Positions 33,601-41,720 of a DNA stretch of 45,149 bases are shown here, piece after piece. The stretch covers positions 1 through 45,149 of the forward strand of contig JANRIZ010000013.1 of assembly GCA_033764445.1 (NCBI GenBank). The letters are read 5' to 3'. Within the stretch, counting starts at the first letter, position 1; each line of letters begins with the position of its first letter. Below the pieces are notes generated by a model. That model saw only the letters and a program-made list of their open reading frames with translations, did no database searches and had not been told where the DNA came from. The stretch is from JANRIZ01 sp033764445. GTDB lineage: Bacteria; Verrucomicrobiota; Verrucomicrobiia; JAWXBN01. Made by a program: the position numbers and the translations under genes.

Positions 33601-33721
33601 CCACGTTGGGAATCTGGGCCAGTCCGAGGCGTCCGAGGGAAATGGCCCCGAAAATGATCAGCGCAAACATCAGAATCCACGCAAAAACAGGCCGTTTGAT
33701 GGAGAGATCGGAAAGAGTCAT
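30662..33721 (-). CDS. RND efflux pump inner-membrane transporter (HAE-1/AcrB family)
   Basis: 1019 residues. N-terminus MTLSDLSIKRPVFAWILMFA with the first membrane helix. Porter regions follow (VSVEGLREMRSSIRQGQATV, VEYVELYIKDQFQVVPGVGE). The proton-relay Asp pair is in SIGIVVDDAIMVLENIVRHF, and the Lys of helix 10 is in LLAGIVKKNSIMLVEFTNQQ. The expected twelve membrane helices and two large periplasmic loops fit the length. It exports hydrophobic drugs, bile salts or lipids with proton import. The periplasmic adaptor (MFP) and outer-membrane channel genes that usually stand beside it are absent here. Palindromes upstream (33775-33815) suggest a TetR-type repressor site. Confidence 0.94.
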   Translation of the reverse strand: MTLSDLSIKRPVFAWILMFALIIFGAISLGRLGLAQIPNVDFPTVTISTVWEGSAPEIMEAELVDQIEQRVISVEGLREMRSSIRQGQATVDLDFEINRDVDAAVQDVQSALSQINLPLGVDPPTVRKQNPDADPIMWIGVGGDRPARDVIEYVELYIKDQFQVVPGVGEVRTAGFTERNLRVHVDGEKLKQYELTVQDVLRALQLEHAEIASGYLENEKNEINLRTMGEAMTPEQVGDILITRRGNQPVYNTRIRLRDVARVEDGLAEVRTIARASGNPGVALGIAKQRGENEVEVSKRVRAKLEQIKKTLPQDLYIQVNVDFTRFSEQSVKFTLKELVVAALVTGLVCFLFLGSWTASVNVLLSIPTSIFGTFTVLYFMGLSLNMFTLLALALSIGIVVDDAIMVLENIVRHFQMGKDRMTAAREGAREITFAAVATSIAVMAIFLPVFFLSGIIGKFLFQFGVAMTAAVAFSLLEAITITPMRCSRFMRREEDNAFTRALDRLFGKWRNFYGEILTWALAHPMRVVLVSMVFFGLSLGLMPMIRKEFMPAQDQSLIRLGVETPVGSSLAYTQAKVQEIESVIKKIPEIERFTAFVGGFSGVPNQAFMAVKLMEKDQRQRTQAQIMTALRKDLAEIKGVRIRPLDFNLRGLTPRRAEPLEFNLRGPSLQVLKEKAGVIKEKLAATGLTADLDTNYREGQPELRIFPDREAAAARGVSMEEIGRTIQAALGGVRQGKFTKEGRRYDVRVRLQQEERLKPEDVEKLQVRNVYGELIPLTSVVKSEVKPTVQSLNRVNRQQSISIKGNIAEGKSQATALAAAEKISREVLPEGYTFNLEGGSRLFAESGGQMLFLFAMGILVAYMVLACQFDSFVHPVTVLMALPFSISGALITLMLFNKSLNLYSIIGIILLAGIVKKNSIMLVEFTNQQREAHGLGAMEALRQACPIRLRPILMTSLATIAAAVPMAFSTAPGAETRVPMAITIIGGVLVSTLFTLVVVPCVYLMFSWLEKRTVPARD

Positions 33722-33774
33722 ACGGGGGGGCTGACTGACGGGTCAGTTGCCGTGAATCTCGCCAAAATCAAACG

Positions 33775-33815
33775 ATTTGCAAACGAAACATTGCAAATTC
33801 GATGACCTGAGGTCA
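33775..33815. promoter_or_regulatory. Two palindromes upstream of the RND pump, candidate operators
   Basis: ATTTGCAA (33775-33782) and TTGCAAAT (33791-33798) are inverted arms with an 8-nt spacer. Next to them TGACCT-G-AGGTCA (33803-33815) is a perfect palindrome. A weaker CTGAC/GTCAG pair lies at 33731-33746, close to the start codon at 33721. The spacing suits a dimeric TetR-type regulator, but no such gene is in the window. Confidence 0.4.
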
Positions 33816-33888
33816 TGCATGCAAGACGCGCTTTGCACTTTACTCCTGCCCCGGAGTTTTCCATGCTACCACCCTCACTCAAACAATC

Positions 33889-33978
33889 GGACAGGTGGCT
33901 GAGCGGTTGAAGGCACCTGACTCGAAATCAGGCGTAGGGGTAACTCTACCGTGGGTTCAAATCCCACCCTGTCCGCCA
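33889..33978 (+). tRNA. tRNA-Ser (anticodon CGA)
   Basis: The acceptor arms are GGACAGG and CCTGTCC. The D-arm is TGGCTGAGCGGTTGAAGGC, the anticodon stem-loop is CCTGACTCGAAATCAGG with CGA, and a long variable arm follows (CGTAGGGGTAACTCTACCG), typical of class II serine tRNAs. The discriminator is G at 33975 and CCA is encoded. No attachment-site duplication or integrase is nearby. Confidence 0.95.
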
Positions 33979-34038
33979 TTGATGTGTGGTCCAAACTGAT
34001 GCTATTCATCCTCTGACAACCCCGGGAGTCCCTGTCTT

Positions 34039-36150
34039 ATGCTTCATCCGATCCTCGCCCTCACTCTGCCCCCTCTTCTCACCATCGCCCTGTACGCGGG
34101 GGTGGCCATTGTCGGTATCATTGTCCTCTACGTGGTGATGCGGATTGTGGGGTTCAAATACCACAACGTGGACCAGGGCCAGGCGCTCATCCGCAACGGG
34201 CTGGGGGGAACCAGCGTGTCCTTCAGCGGGATGACCGTCTGGCCGATCATCCACCGTCTGGAGTACATGGATATCACCGTCAAACGCGTCGAAATCGACC
34301 GGCGGGGCGCCACGGGCCTGATCTGCAAGGATAATCTCCGGGCTGATATCAAGGTGGCGTTTTTTGTGCGTGTCGAAAAGGAGTCCGAAAACGTCAAACG
34401 TGTCGCCCAATCCCTCGGGTGCGTGCGTGCCTCCGACGAGCAGGCACTCATCGACCTCTTTGACGCCAAGTTTTCCGATGCCCTCAAGGCCGCCGGACGC
34501 CAGTTCGATTTTGAGGAATTGCTCAACTCCCGCGAGGCCTTCCGCCAGAAGGTCAAGGAATCCATCGGCACGGATTTGAACGGCTACGTCCTGGATGATG
34601 CCTCCATCGACCACCTCGAGCAAACCAAGGTGGATTTGCTCGACCCGGATAACATCCTCGACTCCGAGGGCATCAAAAAAATCACCGAACGCACGGCCAT
34701 CCAGAAAATCCGCGCCAACGAAATCAACCGCGACCGCGAAAAAACAATCACCCAGAAGGATATCGAAACACGCGAGGCGGTCCTCGAACTCAACCGCCAG
34801 CTCTCCGAGACGGAGGAAAAACAGAAGCGCGAGGTCGCCTCCATCAAGGCCCGCGAGGAATCCACCACCCTCCAGGTCCAGCAGGAGGAACGGCTCAAGG
34901 GCGAAAAAGCCCGCATCCTCACCGAGGAGGAGGTCCAGGTCGCCGAGGAAAACAAAAACCGCCAGATTCTCATCGCCCAACGCAACAAGGAACGGGCCGA
35001 CGCGATCGAACAGCAACGCGTCCAGAAAGACCGCGACCTTGAAGCCACCGAACGCGAGAAGGTGGTCGCCCTCGCCTCGATCGAACGGGACAAAATCGTG
35101 GAAACCGAACGCAAGTCGATCCAGGAGGTCATCCGCCAGCGGGTCATGGTCGAACGCACGGTCGTCGAGGAACAGCAACGCATGAAGGACACGGAGGCTT
35201 TTGCCGGCGCGGAACGCGAACGCAAGGTCAAGATGGTCGATGCGGAAGCGGCCGCCGAACAGCAGCTCGTCAAGGAAATCAAGGCCGCGGAAGCCGCCAA
35301 AAAGGCCGCGGAATTGTCCGCCGAACAGGAATTCTACAAGGAGGTCAAACTCGCCGAAGCCCGCAAAAAGGCGGCGGAACTGGATGCGGAACAGAAAATT
35401 GTCTCCGCCCGTGCGGAACAACTGGCCGCGGTGGAGCTGGCCGAGGGCAAAAAGAAACTCGCCGCCGGGATCACGGCCGAACAGGCGGCCCCGGGTCTGG
35501 CCGAAGTCAACATCATGGAAGCCAAATCCGCCGCCCTCGAAAAACAGGGCACGGCGGAGGCCCGGGTCCTGGACCTGAAGTTCAAGGCGGAGGCCGACGG
35601 CATCACCCGCAAGGCGGAGGCCATGAAACTCCTCCACGAGGCGGGCAAGGAACACGAGGAATTCAAACTGGAACTGGCCACCCAGAAGGACATCGCCCTG
35701 GCGCGGATCGCCGTCCAGAAGGACATCGCCTCCAGCCAGGCTCTGGTGGTCGGGGAAGCCCTCAAAAACACACGGGTCGACATCGTCGGCGGCGAAACCG
35801 AATTCTTCGACCGCATCGTCGGGTCCATCACGGCGGGCAAGGCCCTCGACCGCATGGTCGACAACAGCCGCACGCTCACCACGGTCCGCAACACCTTCTT
35901 CAAGGGGGATGCCGACACCTTCCGTCAGGAAGTGCGAAAACTGGTGGATAGCTTCGGCTTTTCGCCGGAGGAACTCAAAAATCTCAGCATCACCGCGGCC
36001 CTGACGCAAATGGCGGCGGACTCGGAGGAAGCCCCGCTCAAGTCACTGGTCAAAAAACTCCAGCGCTTTGCCAAGGGCGCGGGCCTGGGGGCGCAAAAGC
36101 TCGACCAGTTCCTTGCGGACCTGGATGAGTCCAAAGTCTCGCGCAAATAA
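34039..36150 (+). CDS. Flotillin-like SPFH domain protein (YqiK/FloT type), extended
   Basis: 703 residues, start MLHPILALTLPPLLTIALYA at 34039. One membrane helix (LYAGVAIVGIIVLYVVMRIV) is followed by an SPFH domain (about residues 40-230: VDQGQALIRNGLGGTSVSFS, YMDITVKRVEIDRRGATGLI, NLRADIKVAFFVRVEKESEN). A charged Glu/Lys/Ala-rich coiled coil runs about 230-560 (EINRDREKTITQKDIETREA, AEAAKKAAELSAEQEFYKEV). A conserved C-terminal region follows (GGETEFFDRIVGSI). E. coli YqiK is 553 residues, so the coiled coil is long. Flotillins oligomerise as membrane scaffolds. The next gene, 51 bp away on the same strand, encodes the giant ATPase. Confidence 0.88.
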   Translation: MLHPILALTLPPLLTIALYAGVAIVGIIVLYVVMRIVGFKYHNVDQGQALIRNGLGGTSVSFSGMTVWPIIHRLEYMDITVKRVEIDRRGATGLICKDNLRADIKVAFFVRVEKESENVKRVAQSLGCVRASDEQALIDLFDAKFSDALKAAGRQFDFEELLNSREAFRQKVKESIGTDLNGYVLDDASIDHLEQTKVDLLDPDNILDSEGIKKITERTAIQKIRANEINRDREKTITQKDIETREAVLELNRQLSETEEKQKREVASIKAREESTTLQVQQEERLKGEKARILTEEEVQVAEENKNRQILIAQRNKERADAIEQQRVQKDRDLEATEREKVVALASIERDKIVETERKSIQEVIRQRVMVERTVVEEQQRMKDTEAFAGAERERKVKMVDAEAAAEQQLVKEIKAAEAAKKAAELSAEQEFYKEVKLAEARKKAAELDAEQKIVSARAEQLAAVELAEGKKKLAAGITAEQAAPGLAEVNIMEAKSAALEKQGTAEARVLDLKFKAEADGITRKAEAMKLLHEAGKEHEEFKLELATQKDIALARIAVQKDIASSQALVVGEALKNTRVDIVGGETEFFDRIVGSITAGKALDRMVDNSRTLTTVRNTFFKGDADTFRQEVRKLVDSFGFSPEELKNLSITAALTQMAADSEEAPLKSLVKKLQRFAKGAGLGAQKLDQFLADLDESKVSRK

Positions 36151-36201
36151 CAACCCCCATGATCGGCGGGTGGAAAACCTCCCTCCCCTGCCCCCCTCCC
36201 C

Positions 36202-39200
36202 ATGGCCAATCATCAGGAGTCCCCTCCCCCGGTGTCTGCAACGGCTCCCGCCCTTGAAAGCGGCACCTACGAGATCATCCGGTCCCGGCTGCATGAACAG
36301 GCGACGCGTCTGCAGGACCGGCTCGGCTCCCTCAATGCCGCCCGCCGCGAAACCTTCGGTTCGATCCCGTTTGAATTGCTGGCCACCGAACGGGTGCTCA
36401 CGGAAAATAATTGCGTGCCACGGGATATGGCCGTTTTCGGACCCAGCCGGTTTGTCTTCGGGTACAATGTCCACATCGGCCTGAAATCCGAGACGCGGAT
36501 TGCGGATGTATTTTCGCTGTACGAATACCGGGGACGGCAATTCCATCCCCTGCCGGTTTCCTGGCTGGAAGACCCGAAATTTGCAGGGGATTTCAGGGAC
36601 CTCTACAAGTATTACAAGGAAACGGTCTTCTCCCATTTCCGGAACAAGGCGCCCTACCTGTACATGGTCTTCCAGGTGGGGAAAAATGTCTCGGATGTCA
36701 AGGCCTTCAAATGGCAGTGTGGTCCGGGCGAACCGAAATATCTGGGCAATCGTTTCGACCACGAAATCACCTTCCCGCCCCAGCACGATTTCGAATGGAA
36801 ACGCGCCACGCGGGACCTCCACCGCAAGGGGGCCTTCCCCCACGTCTCGATTGAGGACCGGGTGTTTGTTGAAACCACCGGCGGCGACCTGACCATCAAG
36901 GTTGAAAACAATACGGACATCGGCGAGGGCATTTACTCCGAACCCGTCTCCAACCGGGATCAGACCCTCGATGACGCGGAAATCCTCTACGCGATCGCGG
37001 GACACCTGGTCCTTTTGAAAATCCGCCCCTTCCAGGAAAACGACCACCGGTATCTGGTTTTCAACGGAAAAACCAACCAGGTCCGCCGCCTGGACAGCAT
37101 CGCCTCCAGCTGTGTCCTGCTGCCGGACAGCCAGGGGATCATTTTCCCGGGCGGGTATTTCCTCCAGACGGGTGAATCCAAAACCTTCGACCTGCCCACC
37201 GGGGACATGATCTTCAAAAAAAAGATCACCTCCCCCAACGGCGAGGACACGCTGTACACCTTCTTCAACCGGGCCGCGGGGCTGTTCATCCTTTTTTCGT
37301 ACAACCGCATCGAACAAACCGTCAAAACCCCGATCCTCTGCAACGGATTTTCCGTGTTTGAAAACGGGGAGACAATCCTCTTCCGATGCGACGAGGAACC
37401 CCGCAAAAACCACGCACTCCAAATCTGGCGCACGCCCTTCACCCATGCGGACGCAGCGCCAGCGGTCCCGGCGGACTCCTTTCTGGGCAAAATCGGCAAT
37501 GCGGGCGTGGTGGCCTGCATGACCGACTGCCATGCCCTCCTGAACCTCCTCAAGAAGGAGGATTCCTATGCCAACCTCTATCTGGACGTGGTCCGTCTGA
37601 CCACCGACCTCATCGACAACCATTTCTGGATCGGGGACGCCGCGGCCTTCAACCTTCGCGAACCGCTGGAAGGAATCCGCAAGGCGGGACGTTCGGCCAT
37701 CGACGAATTTGAAAAGGTCACCGGCATCCGCAAGTCCACCTCCCGGGAAACGGCCCGGCTCCAGTCCCAATCCGCGGCCCTGACGTCCAGAATCAGCCAG
37801 ACGATTCCCGAATCGATTGACGTGTTTGTGGACTTTCTCTCGGCCCTGCGCCGGTTGCGCGGGGAAATCATCTCCGCCCGGGACCTGCGTTATGCCGACC
37901 TGCCCCTGCTCGACTCCCTCGAAAGGGAGGTGGTCGCCCAGTTGGACAGGCTCTCCGCCGAATGTGTGGTGTTTCTGATCAAACCCGAGGCGCTCAACCC
38001 ATACCGCACCCGGGTGGAAGCCGAAAAAAACGCACTCGATGCGGTCACAAAATCCGCGGAAGCCGACGGGCAGGACAAACGGCTGGCCGCCATCTCCTCC
38101 GAAATGGATATGCTCATCGAGATTGTCGGCAATCTCAAGATCGAGGACCCCACCCAGACCACAGCCATCATTGACTCGATTTCCACGCTGTACGCGGGCC
38201 TCAACCAGATCAAGTCCTCCCTCAAAAACAAACGCACGGAACTGGCGGTCACCGAGGGTTCGGCGCAATTTGCGGCCCAGGTCAAGCTGCTCAACCAGAC
38301 GGTCACCCACTACATCGACCTGTGCGATTCACCGAAAAAATGCGATGAGTTGCTGACCCGGCTGATGGTGCAGGTCGAGGAACTGGAGGGGCGTTTCTCG
38401 GAGGTGGATGCCTACGTGGAGGAACTCTCGGTCAAACGCGAGGAAATCTACAACGCCTTTGATGCCCGCAAAATCCAGCTCAACGAATCCCGCAACAAAC
38501 GGTGCGCCGCCCTGCAAGCCTCCGCCGACCGGGTGTTGACGGGGGTCAAAAACAAGGCGGAGTCCCTCAAAAATCTCGATGAAATCAATTCCTACTTCGC
38601 CTCCGATCTGATGGTGGACAAGGTCCGGGACCTGATCACCCAACTGACCGGACTCGAGGACAGTGTCCGCGCCGATGAAATCCAAAGCCGTCTCAAGACG
38701 ATCCAGGAGGGGGCTGTCCGTCAGCTCAAGGACCGTCTGGAACTTTTTGTCGACGGCCAGAATGTGATCCAGCTGGGTCCACACCGCTTCTCGGTCAATA
38801 CCCAGCCGCTGGATCTGACGGTGGTCCCACGTGACGGAGACATGTATTTCCATCTTTCCGGCAGCAACTTTTTTGAAAAGATCACCGACGCCGGTTTCAC
38901 GACCACCCGCGAGGTTTGGAGCCAGGAAATCGTCTCGGAAACAGAAACGGTGTACCGTGCCGAATATCTGGCCCATCTCATTTTTCTGGAAGCCCTCGCG
39001 GCTCCTCCACAGAAACTGGAGGAATGGTTGTCGCTGGAAACCGAACCCTTTGCGGAACGGGTCCGCCAGTTTGCCGCCACGCGGCTGACCGAAGGATACG
39101 TCAAGGGGGTGCATGATCTGGATGCGGCGGCAATTCTCCGTCCCCTGATGACGATCCACCGGGACCTGAATCTGCTGCGTTATCCGCCCCGGGCCCGGGC

Positions 39201-41655
39201 CCTGGCCCGGCTTTTTTGGAGCCAATGGACGGAGGAGGAAATCCGACAGCCCCTGACTCTCAAGATCAAAAGTCACGGCACCTTGTCCCGTTTTTTTGCG
39301 GGGCAAACCCCTCCCCGGGAATACATCAGGGCTCTGGCCGGTCCCCTGGCGCAATTTGCGGAAAAATCGGCCCTTTTTCCACCGGCCCTGGCCCCGCTGG
39401 CCGCCGAATATCTTTTTGTGGAGGTTTCCACACGGGACCGTTTCGCCGTCAGCCGTCCGGCCAGTCAGCTGGCCACCGATTTTTTTCATCATCTGACCCA
39501 CCACCTTTTTGTCTCCGAATTCGACAAGGCACTTGAATCGGCGGGCCGGGACAAAATCACCGCCTTTGAAATCGCCCGGGATTGGCTGGCGGGCTTCATG
39601 ACGGCCTCCTCCGTCGGACCGGAGACCGAAATGCTCGAGGAGGCGGCGGTGCTCATTCTCAATCGCGACGCTCCCCCCCCCGAGGTGATCGACGCGACGG
39701 CCACGGCCAGTCTGTCGAACCTCCACGGAAACCATCCCCGGATCACCGGCGGAAACTATGTGCTCCAATACCATGAATTCACGGGACGTCTCGACGATTT
39801 CACCAGGACGCGGGTGCCACTTTTTGAGCGTTATTCCCAGGCCAAGAAACAACTCATCGAAGTCCGGCGCAAAGAACTCCGGCTTGGGGAATTCAAACCG
39901 AAGGTTCTCAGTTCCTTCACCCGCAACCGGCTTGTCGACCGGTTCTACCTTCCGCTGGTGGGGGCAAACCTCGCCAAACAAATCGGGGAGGCGGGGGAAA
40001 ACAAACGCACGGACCTGATGGGCCTGCTGCTGCTCATCTCCCCGCCGGGCTACGGCAAAACAACACTCGTGGAATATCTCGCGTTCCGGCTGGGACTGAC
40101 CTTTGTCAAAATCAACGGCCCGGCCCTGGGCCACGACGTGACCTCCCTGGACCCCGAGGAGGCTCCCAATGCCGCGGCCCGGGAGGAAATCAAACGTCTG
40201 AACCTGGCATTGGAAATGGGCGACAATGTCATGCTCATCATCGACGACATCCAGCATTGCAACCCGGAATTCCTCCAGAAATTCATCTCCCTGTGCGACG
40301 CCCAGCGGAAAATCGAGGGTGTCTACAACAACCAGCCCCGCACCTACGACCTGCGCGGACGCAAGTTTGCCGTGGTCATGGCGGGAAATCCGTACACAGA
40401 AAGCGGGGACAGGTTCAGGATCCCGGACATGCTCGCCAACCGGGCGGATATCTACAACCTCGGTGACATTGTCGGGCGCCATTTCCAAGTCTTCAAATGG
40501 AGTTACCTCGAAAACGCGGCCACCTCCAATCCCTATCTCCGTCGGCTGGCGGGACGAAACCATGATCTCCATGCTGTCATCCAAATGGCGGAAACCGGCT
40601 CGGCAGAGGGCGTGGAGCTGGAGGGAAAATATTCCCCCGAGGAAACCGGTGAAATGGTCGCGGTCATGAAAGCCCTCCTCCGGATCCGGGATGTCGTCCT
40701 GCGCATGAACCAGGAATACATTGCCTCGGCCGCCCAGGCGGAGGACTACCGGACCGAGCCCCCGTTCAAATTGCAGGGCTCCTACCGCAATATGAACCGG
40801 CTGGCCGAAAAAGCGCTTCCGGTCATGAACGATTCCGAAATCCAGGCCCTGATCGACGAGCATTACCGCAACGACGCCCAAACCCTGACCACCGGCGCGG
40901 AATCAAACCTCCTCAAATACAAGGAAATGCGGGGCACCCTGACCGCGGAGGAATCCGCCCGATGGAATGAGATCAAATCCACCTACAAACGCAAATTGCT
41001 CTTCTCCGAGGCGGACCCCGGGGACCCGGTTGCACGCGTGACGGTGCAACTGTCGGCCTTTGCCCAGGGCCTGGATCAGATCCGTCAGGCACTCTCGGAG
41101 GTGGCTCAAACCCAGCGGGAACGTCCCGACCAACTGGAAACAGCCCTCAGCAGTCACACTCTCGAAAGCCTGCGCCACATGCTGGGGGAACTGCGGACGA
41201 CCATCGAAACATCGAGCCATCCCCCAGTCCCTCCCCTGCCGCGAATGACAGGGTCTCCGGCGGTCACCCTGCTCAACGAGGATGGGACCCCTGCCCCCGC
41301 CTCCCTCGCCTCCCACTCCCCGCCGGTTGTCGATCATCAACCCACGGCGGCCCCCCCTGCGTCAAACCCCGACTACCAGATTGAGGTGCGTTACAGTGTG
41401 CCGGAGGCGTTTACCCAGATCATCCAGCACCAGTTTGCCCTGATGCAGGCCTGGTCCCAAAGCGCGTTTGCCTCCCAAAATCTGCGCTCCAAGGAGATGC
41501 AGGACTTGCACGCCCAGGTGGCGAGGCTCTTGGATGACTACCATCAAATCACTGGCTGGTTGAAAACCGCTCCTCAAACCCCTTTTCCACAAGACATTAC
41601 ATCTGCCGAAACAGGGTCGGCCCTGAAAAAGCCCAAAAAGAGAAAACCGGAGTAA
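36202..41655 (+). CDS. Giant AAA ATPase, DUF3686 'DNA repair ATPase' type
   Basis: 1817 residues, start MANHQESPPPVSATAP at 36202. Residues 1-~470 match the look of DUF3686 proteins (FGPSRFVFGYNVHIGLKSET, IADVFSLYEY, LYAIAGHLVLLKIRPF). Residues ~500-860 are heptad-rich coiled coil (RETARLQSQSAALTSRISQ). A helical part precedes an AAA module at ~1270-1420 with Walker A PPGYGKTT (~1280), Walker B VMLIIDDIQHC (~1344) and sensor-like VVMAGNPYTESGDRF (~1393). The tail is Pro-rich and ends in a basic KKPKKRKPE. The 'DNA repair' name is family annotation only and no nuclease or helicase motif is seen. Adjacent SPFH genes are part of the known family context. Confidence 0.85.
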   Translation: MANHQESPPPVSATAPALESGTYEIIRSRLHEQATRLQDRLGSLNAARRETFGSIPFELLATERVLTENNCVPRDMAVFGPSRFVFGYNVHIGLKSETRIADVFSLYEYRGRQFHPLPVSWLEDPKFAGDFRDLYKYYKETVFSHFRNKAPYLYMVFQVGKNVSDVKAFKWQCGPGEPKYLGNRFDHEITFPPQHDFEWKRATRDLHRKGAFPHVSIEDRVFVETTGGDLTIKVENNTDIGEGIYSEPVSNRDQTLDDAEILYAIAGHLVLLKIRPFQENDHRYLVFNGKTNQVRRLDSIASSCVLLPDSQGIIFPGGYFLQTGESKTFDLPTGDMIFKKKITSPNGEDTLYTFFNRAAGLFILFSYNRIEQTVKTPILCNGFSVFENGETILFRCDEEPRKNHALQIWRTPFTHADAAPAVPADSFLGKIGNAGVVACMTDCHALLNLLKKEDSYANLYLDVVRLTTDLIDNHFWIGDAAAFNLREPLEGIRKAGRSAIDEFEKVTGIRKSTSRETARLQSQSAALTSRISQTIPESIDVFVDFLSALRRLRGEIISARDLRYADLPLLDSLEREVVAQLDRLSAECVVFLIKPEALNPYRTRVEAEKNALDAVTKSAEADGQDKRLAAISSEMDMLIEIVGNLKIEDPTQTTAIIDSISTLYAGLNQIKSSLKNKRTELAVTEGSAQFAAQVKLLNQTVTHYIDLCDSPKKCDELLTRLMVQVEELEGRFSEVDAYVEELSVKREEIYNAFDARKIQLNESRNKRCAALQASADRVLTGVKNKAESLKNLDEINSYFASDLMVDKVRDLITQLTGLEDSVRADEIQSRLKTIQEGAVRQLKDRLELFVDGQNVIQLGPHRFSVNTQPLDLTVVPRDGDMYFHLSGSNFFEKITDAGFTTTREVWSQEIVSETETVYRAEYLAHLIFLEALAAPPQKLEEWLSLETEPFAERVRQFAATRLTEGYVKGVHDLDAAAILRPLMTIHRDLNLLRYPPRARALARLFWSQWTEEEIRQPLTLKIKSHGTLSRFFAGQTPPREYIRALAGPLAQFAEKSALFPPALAPLAAEYLFVEVSTRDRFAVSRPASQLATDFFHHLTHHLFVSEFDKALESAGRDKITAFEIARDWLAGFMTASSVGPETEMLEEAAVLILNRDAPPPEVIDATATASLSNLHGNHPRITGGNYVLQYHEFTGRLDDFTRTRVPLFERYSQAKKQLIEVRRKELRLGEFKPKVLSSFTRNRLVDRFYLPLVGANLAKQIGEAGENKRTDLMGLLLLISPPGYGKTTLVEYLAFRLGLTFVKINGPALGHDVTSLDPEEAPNAAAREEIKRLNLALEMGDNVMLIIDDIQHCNPEFLQKFISLCDAQRKIEGVYNNQPRTYDLRGRKFAVVMAGNPYTESGDRFRIPDMLANRADIYNLGDIVGRHFQVFKWSYLENAATSNPYLRRLAGRNHDLHAVIQMAETGSAEGVELEGKYSPEETGEMVAVMKALLRIRDVVLRMNQEYIASAAQAEDYRTEPPFKLQGSYRNMNRLAEKALPVMNDSEIQALIDEHYRNDAQTLTTGAESNLLKYKEMRGTLTAEESARWNEIKSTYKRKLLFSEADPGDPVARVTVQLSAFAQGLDQIRQALSEVAQTQRERPDQLETALSSHTLESLRHMLGELRTTIETSSHPPVPPLPRMTGSPAVTLLNEDGTPAPASLASHSPPVVDHQPTAAPPASNPDYQIEVRYSVPEAFTQIIQHQFALMQAWSQSAFASQNLRSKEMQDLHAQVARLLDDYHQITGWLKTAPQTPFPQDITSAETGSALKKPKKRKPE

Positions 41656-41659
41656 AGCG

Positions 41660-41708
41660 GTCCTGTTTTATTTAAAAAAGTCCTGTTGAATATTTCACAA
41701 AAAGTCCT
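41660..41708 (+). repeat. Three short direct repeats GTCCTgtt upstream of the hydroxylase gene
   Basis: GTCCTGTT occurs at 41660-41667 and again at 41680-41687. A shorter GTCCT follows at 41704-41708. Spacing is 20 and 24 bp, about two helical turns. They bracket the candidate promoter, so an activator or repressor could bind there. Chance is not excluded. Confidence 0.35.
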
Positions 41709-41713
41709 AGCCT
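41686..41713 (+). promoter_or_regulatory. Candidate promoter giving a leaderless hydroxylase mRNA
   Basis: TTGAAT (41686-41691) and TAGCCT (41708-41713) with a 16-nt spacer. The ATG is at 41721, seven bases after the -10, where transcription itself would begin. No Shine-Dalgarno exists. Confidence 0.45.
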
Positions 41714-41720
41714 ACGGTCC

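Noticed and set aside
30920..33805. 961-residue open frame antisense to the RND pump
   Set aside because: It is a by-product of codon bias in GC-rich DNA. The translation is His/Gln/Pro/Gly-rich with no fold, while the minus strand encodes an intact AcrB-family protein.
30445..33978. Genomic island between the two tRNA genes
   Set aside because: No integrase or mobility gene and no repeat of either tRNA 3' end was seen. The single gene between is an ordinary RND pump.
34006..36009. Long open frame antisense to the flotillin gene
   Set aside because: It mirrors the Glu/Lys/Ala codons of the coiled coil (giving Leu/Phe/Arg-rich text) and has no domain or ribosome site. The plus-strand SPFH gene is clearly the real one.
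38329..40881. 850-residue open frame antisense to the giant ATPase
   Set aside because: No start signal or motif; composition is that of a reverse-strand shadow.
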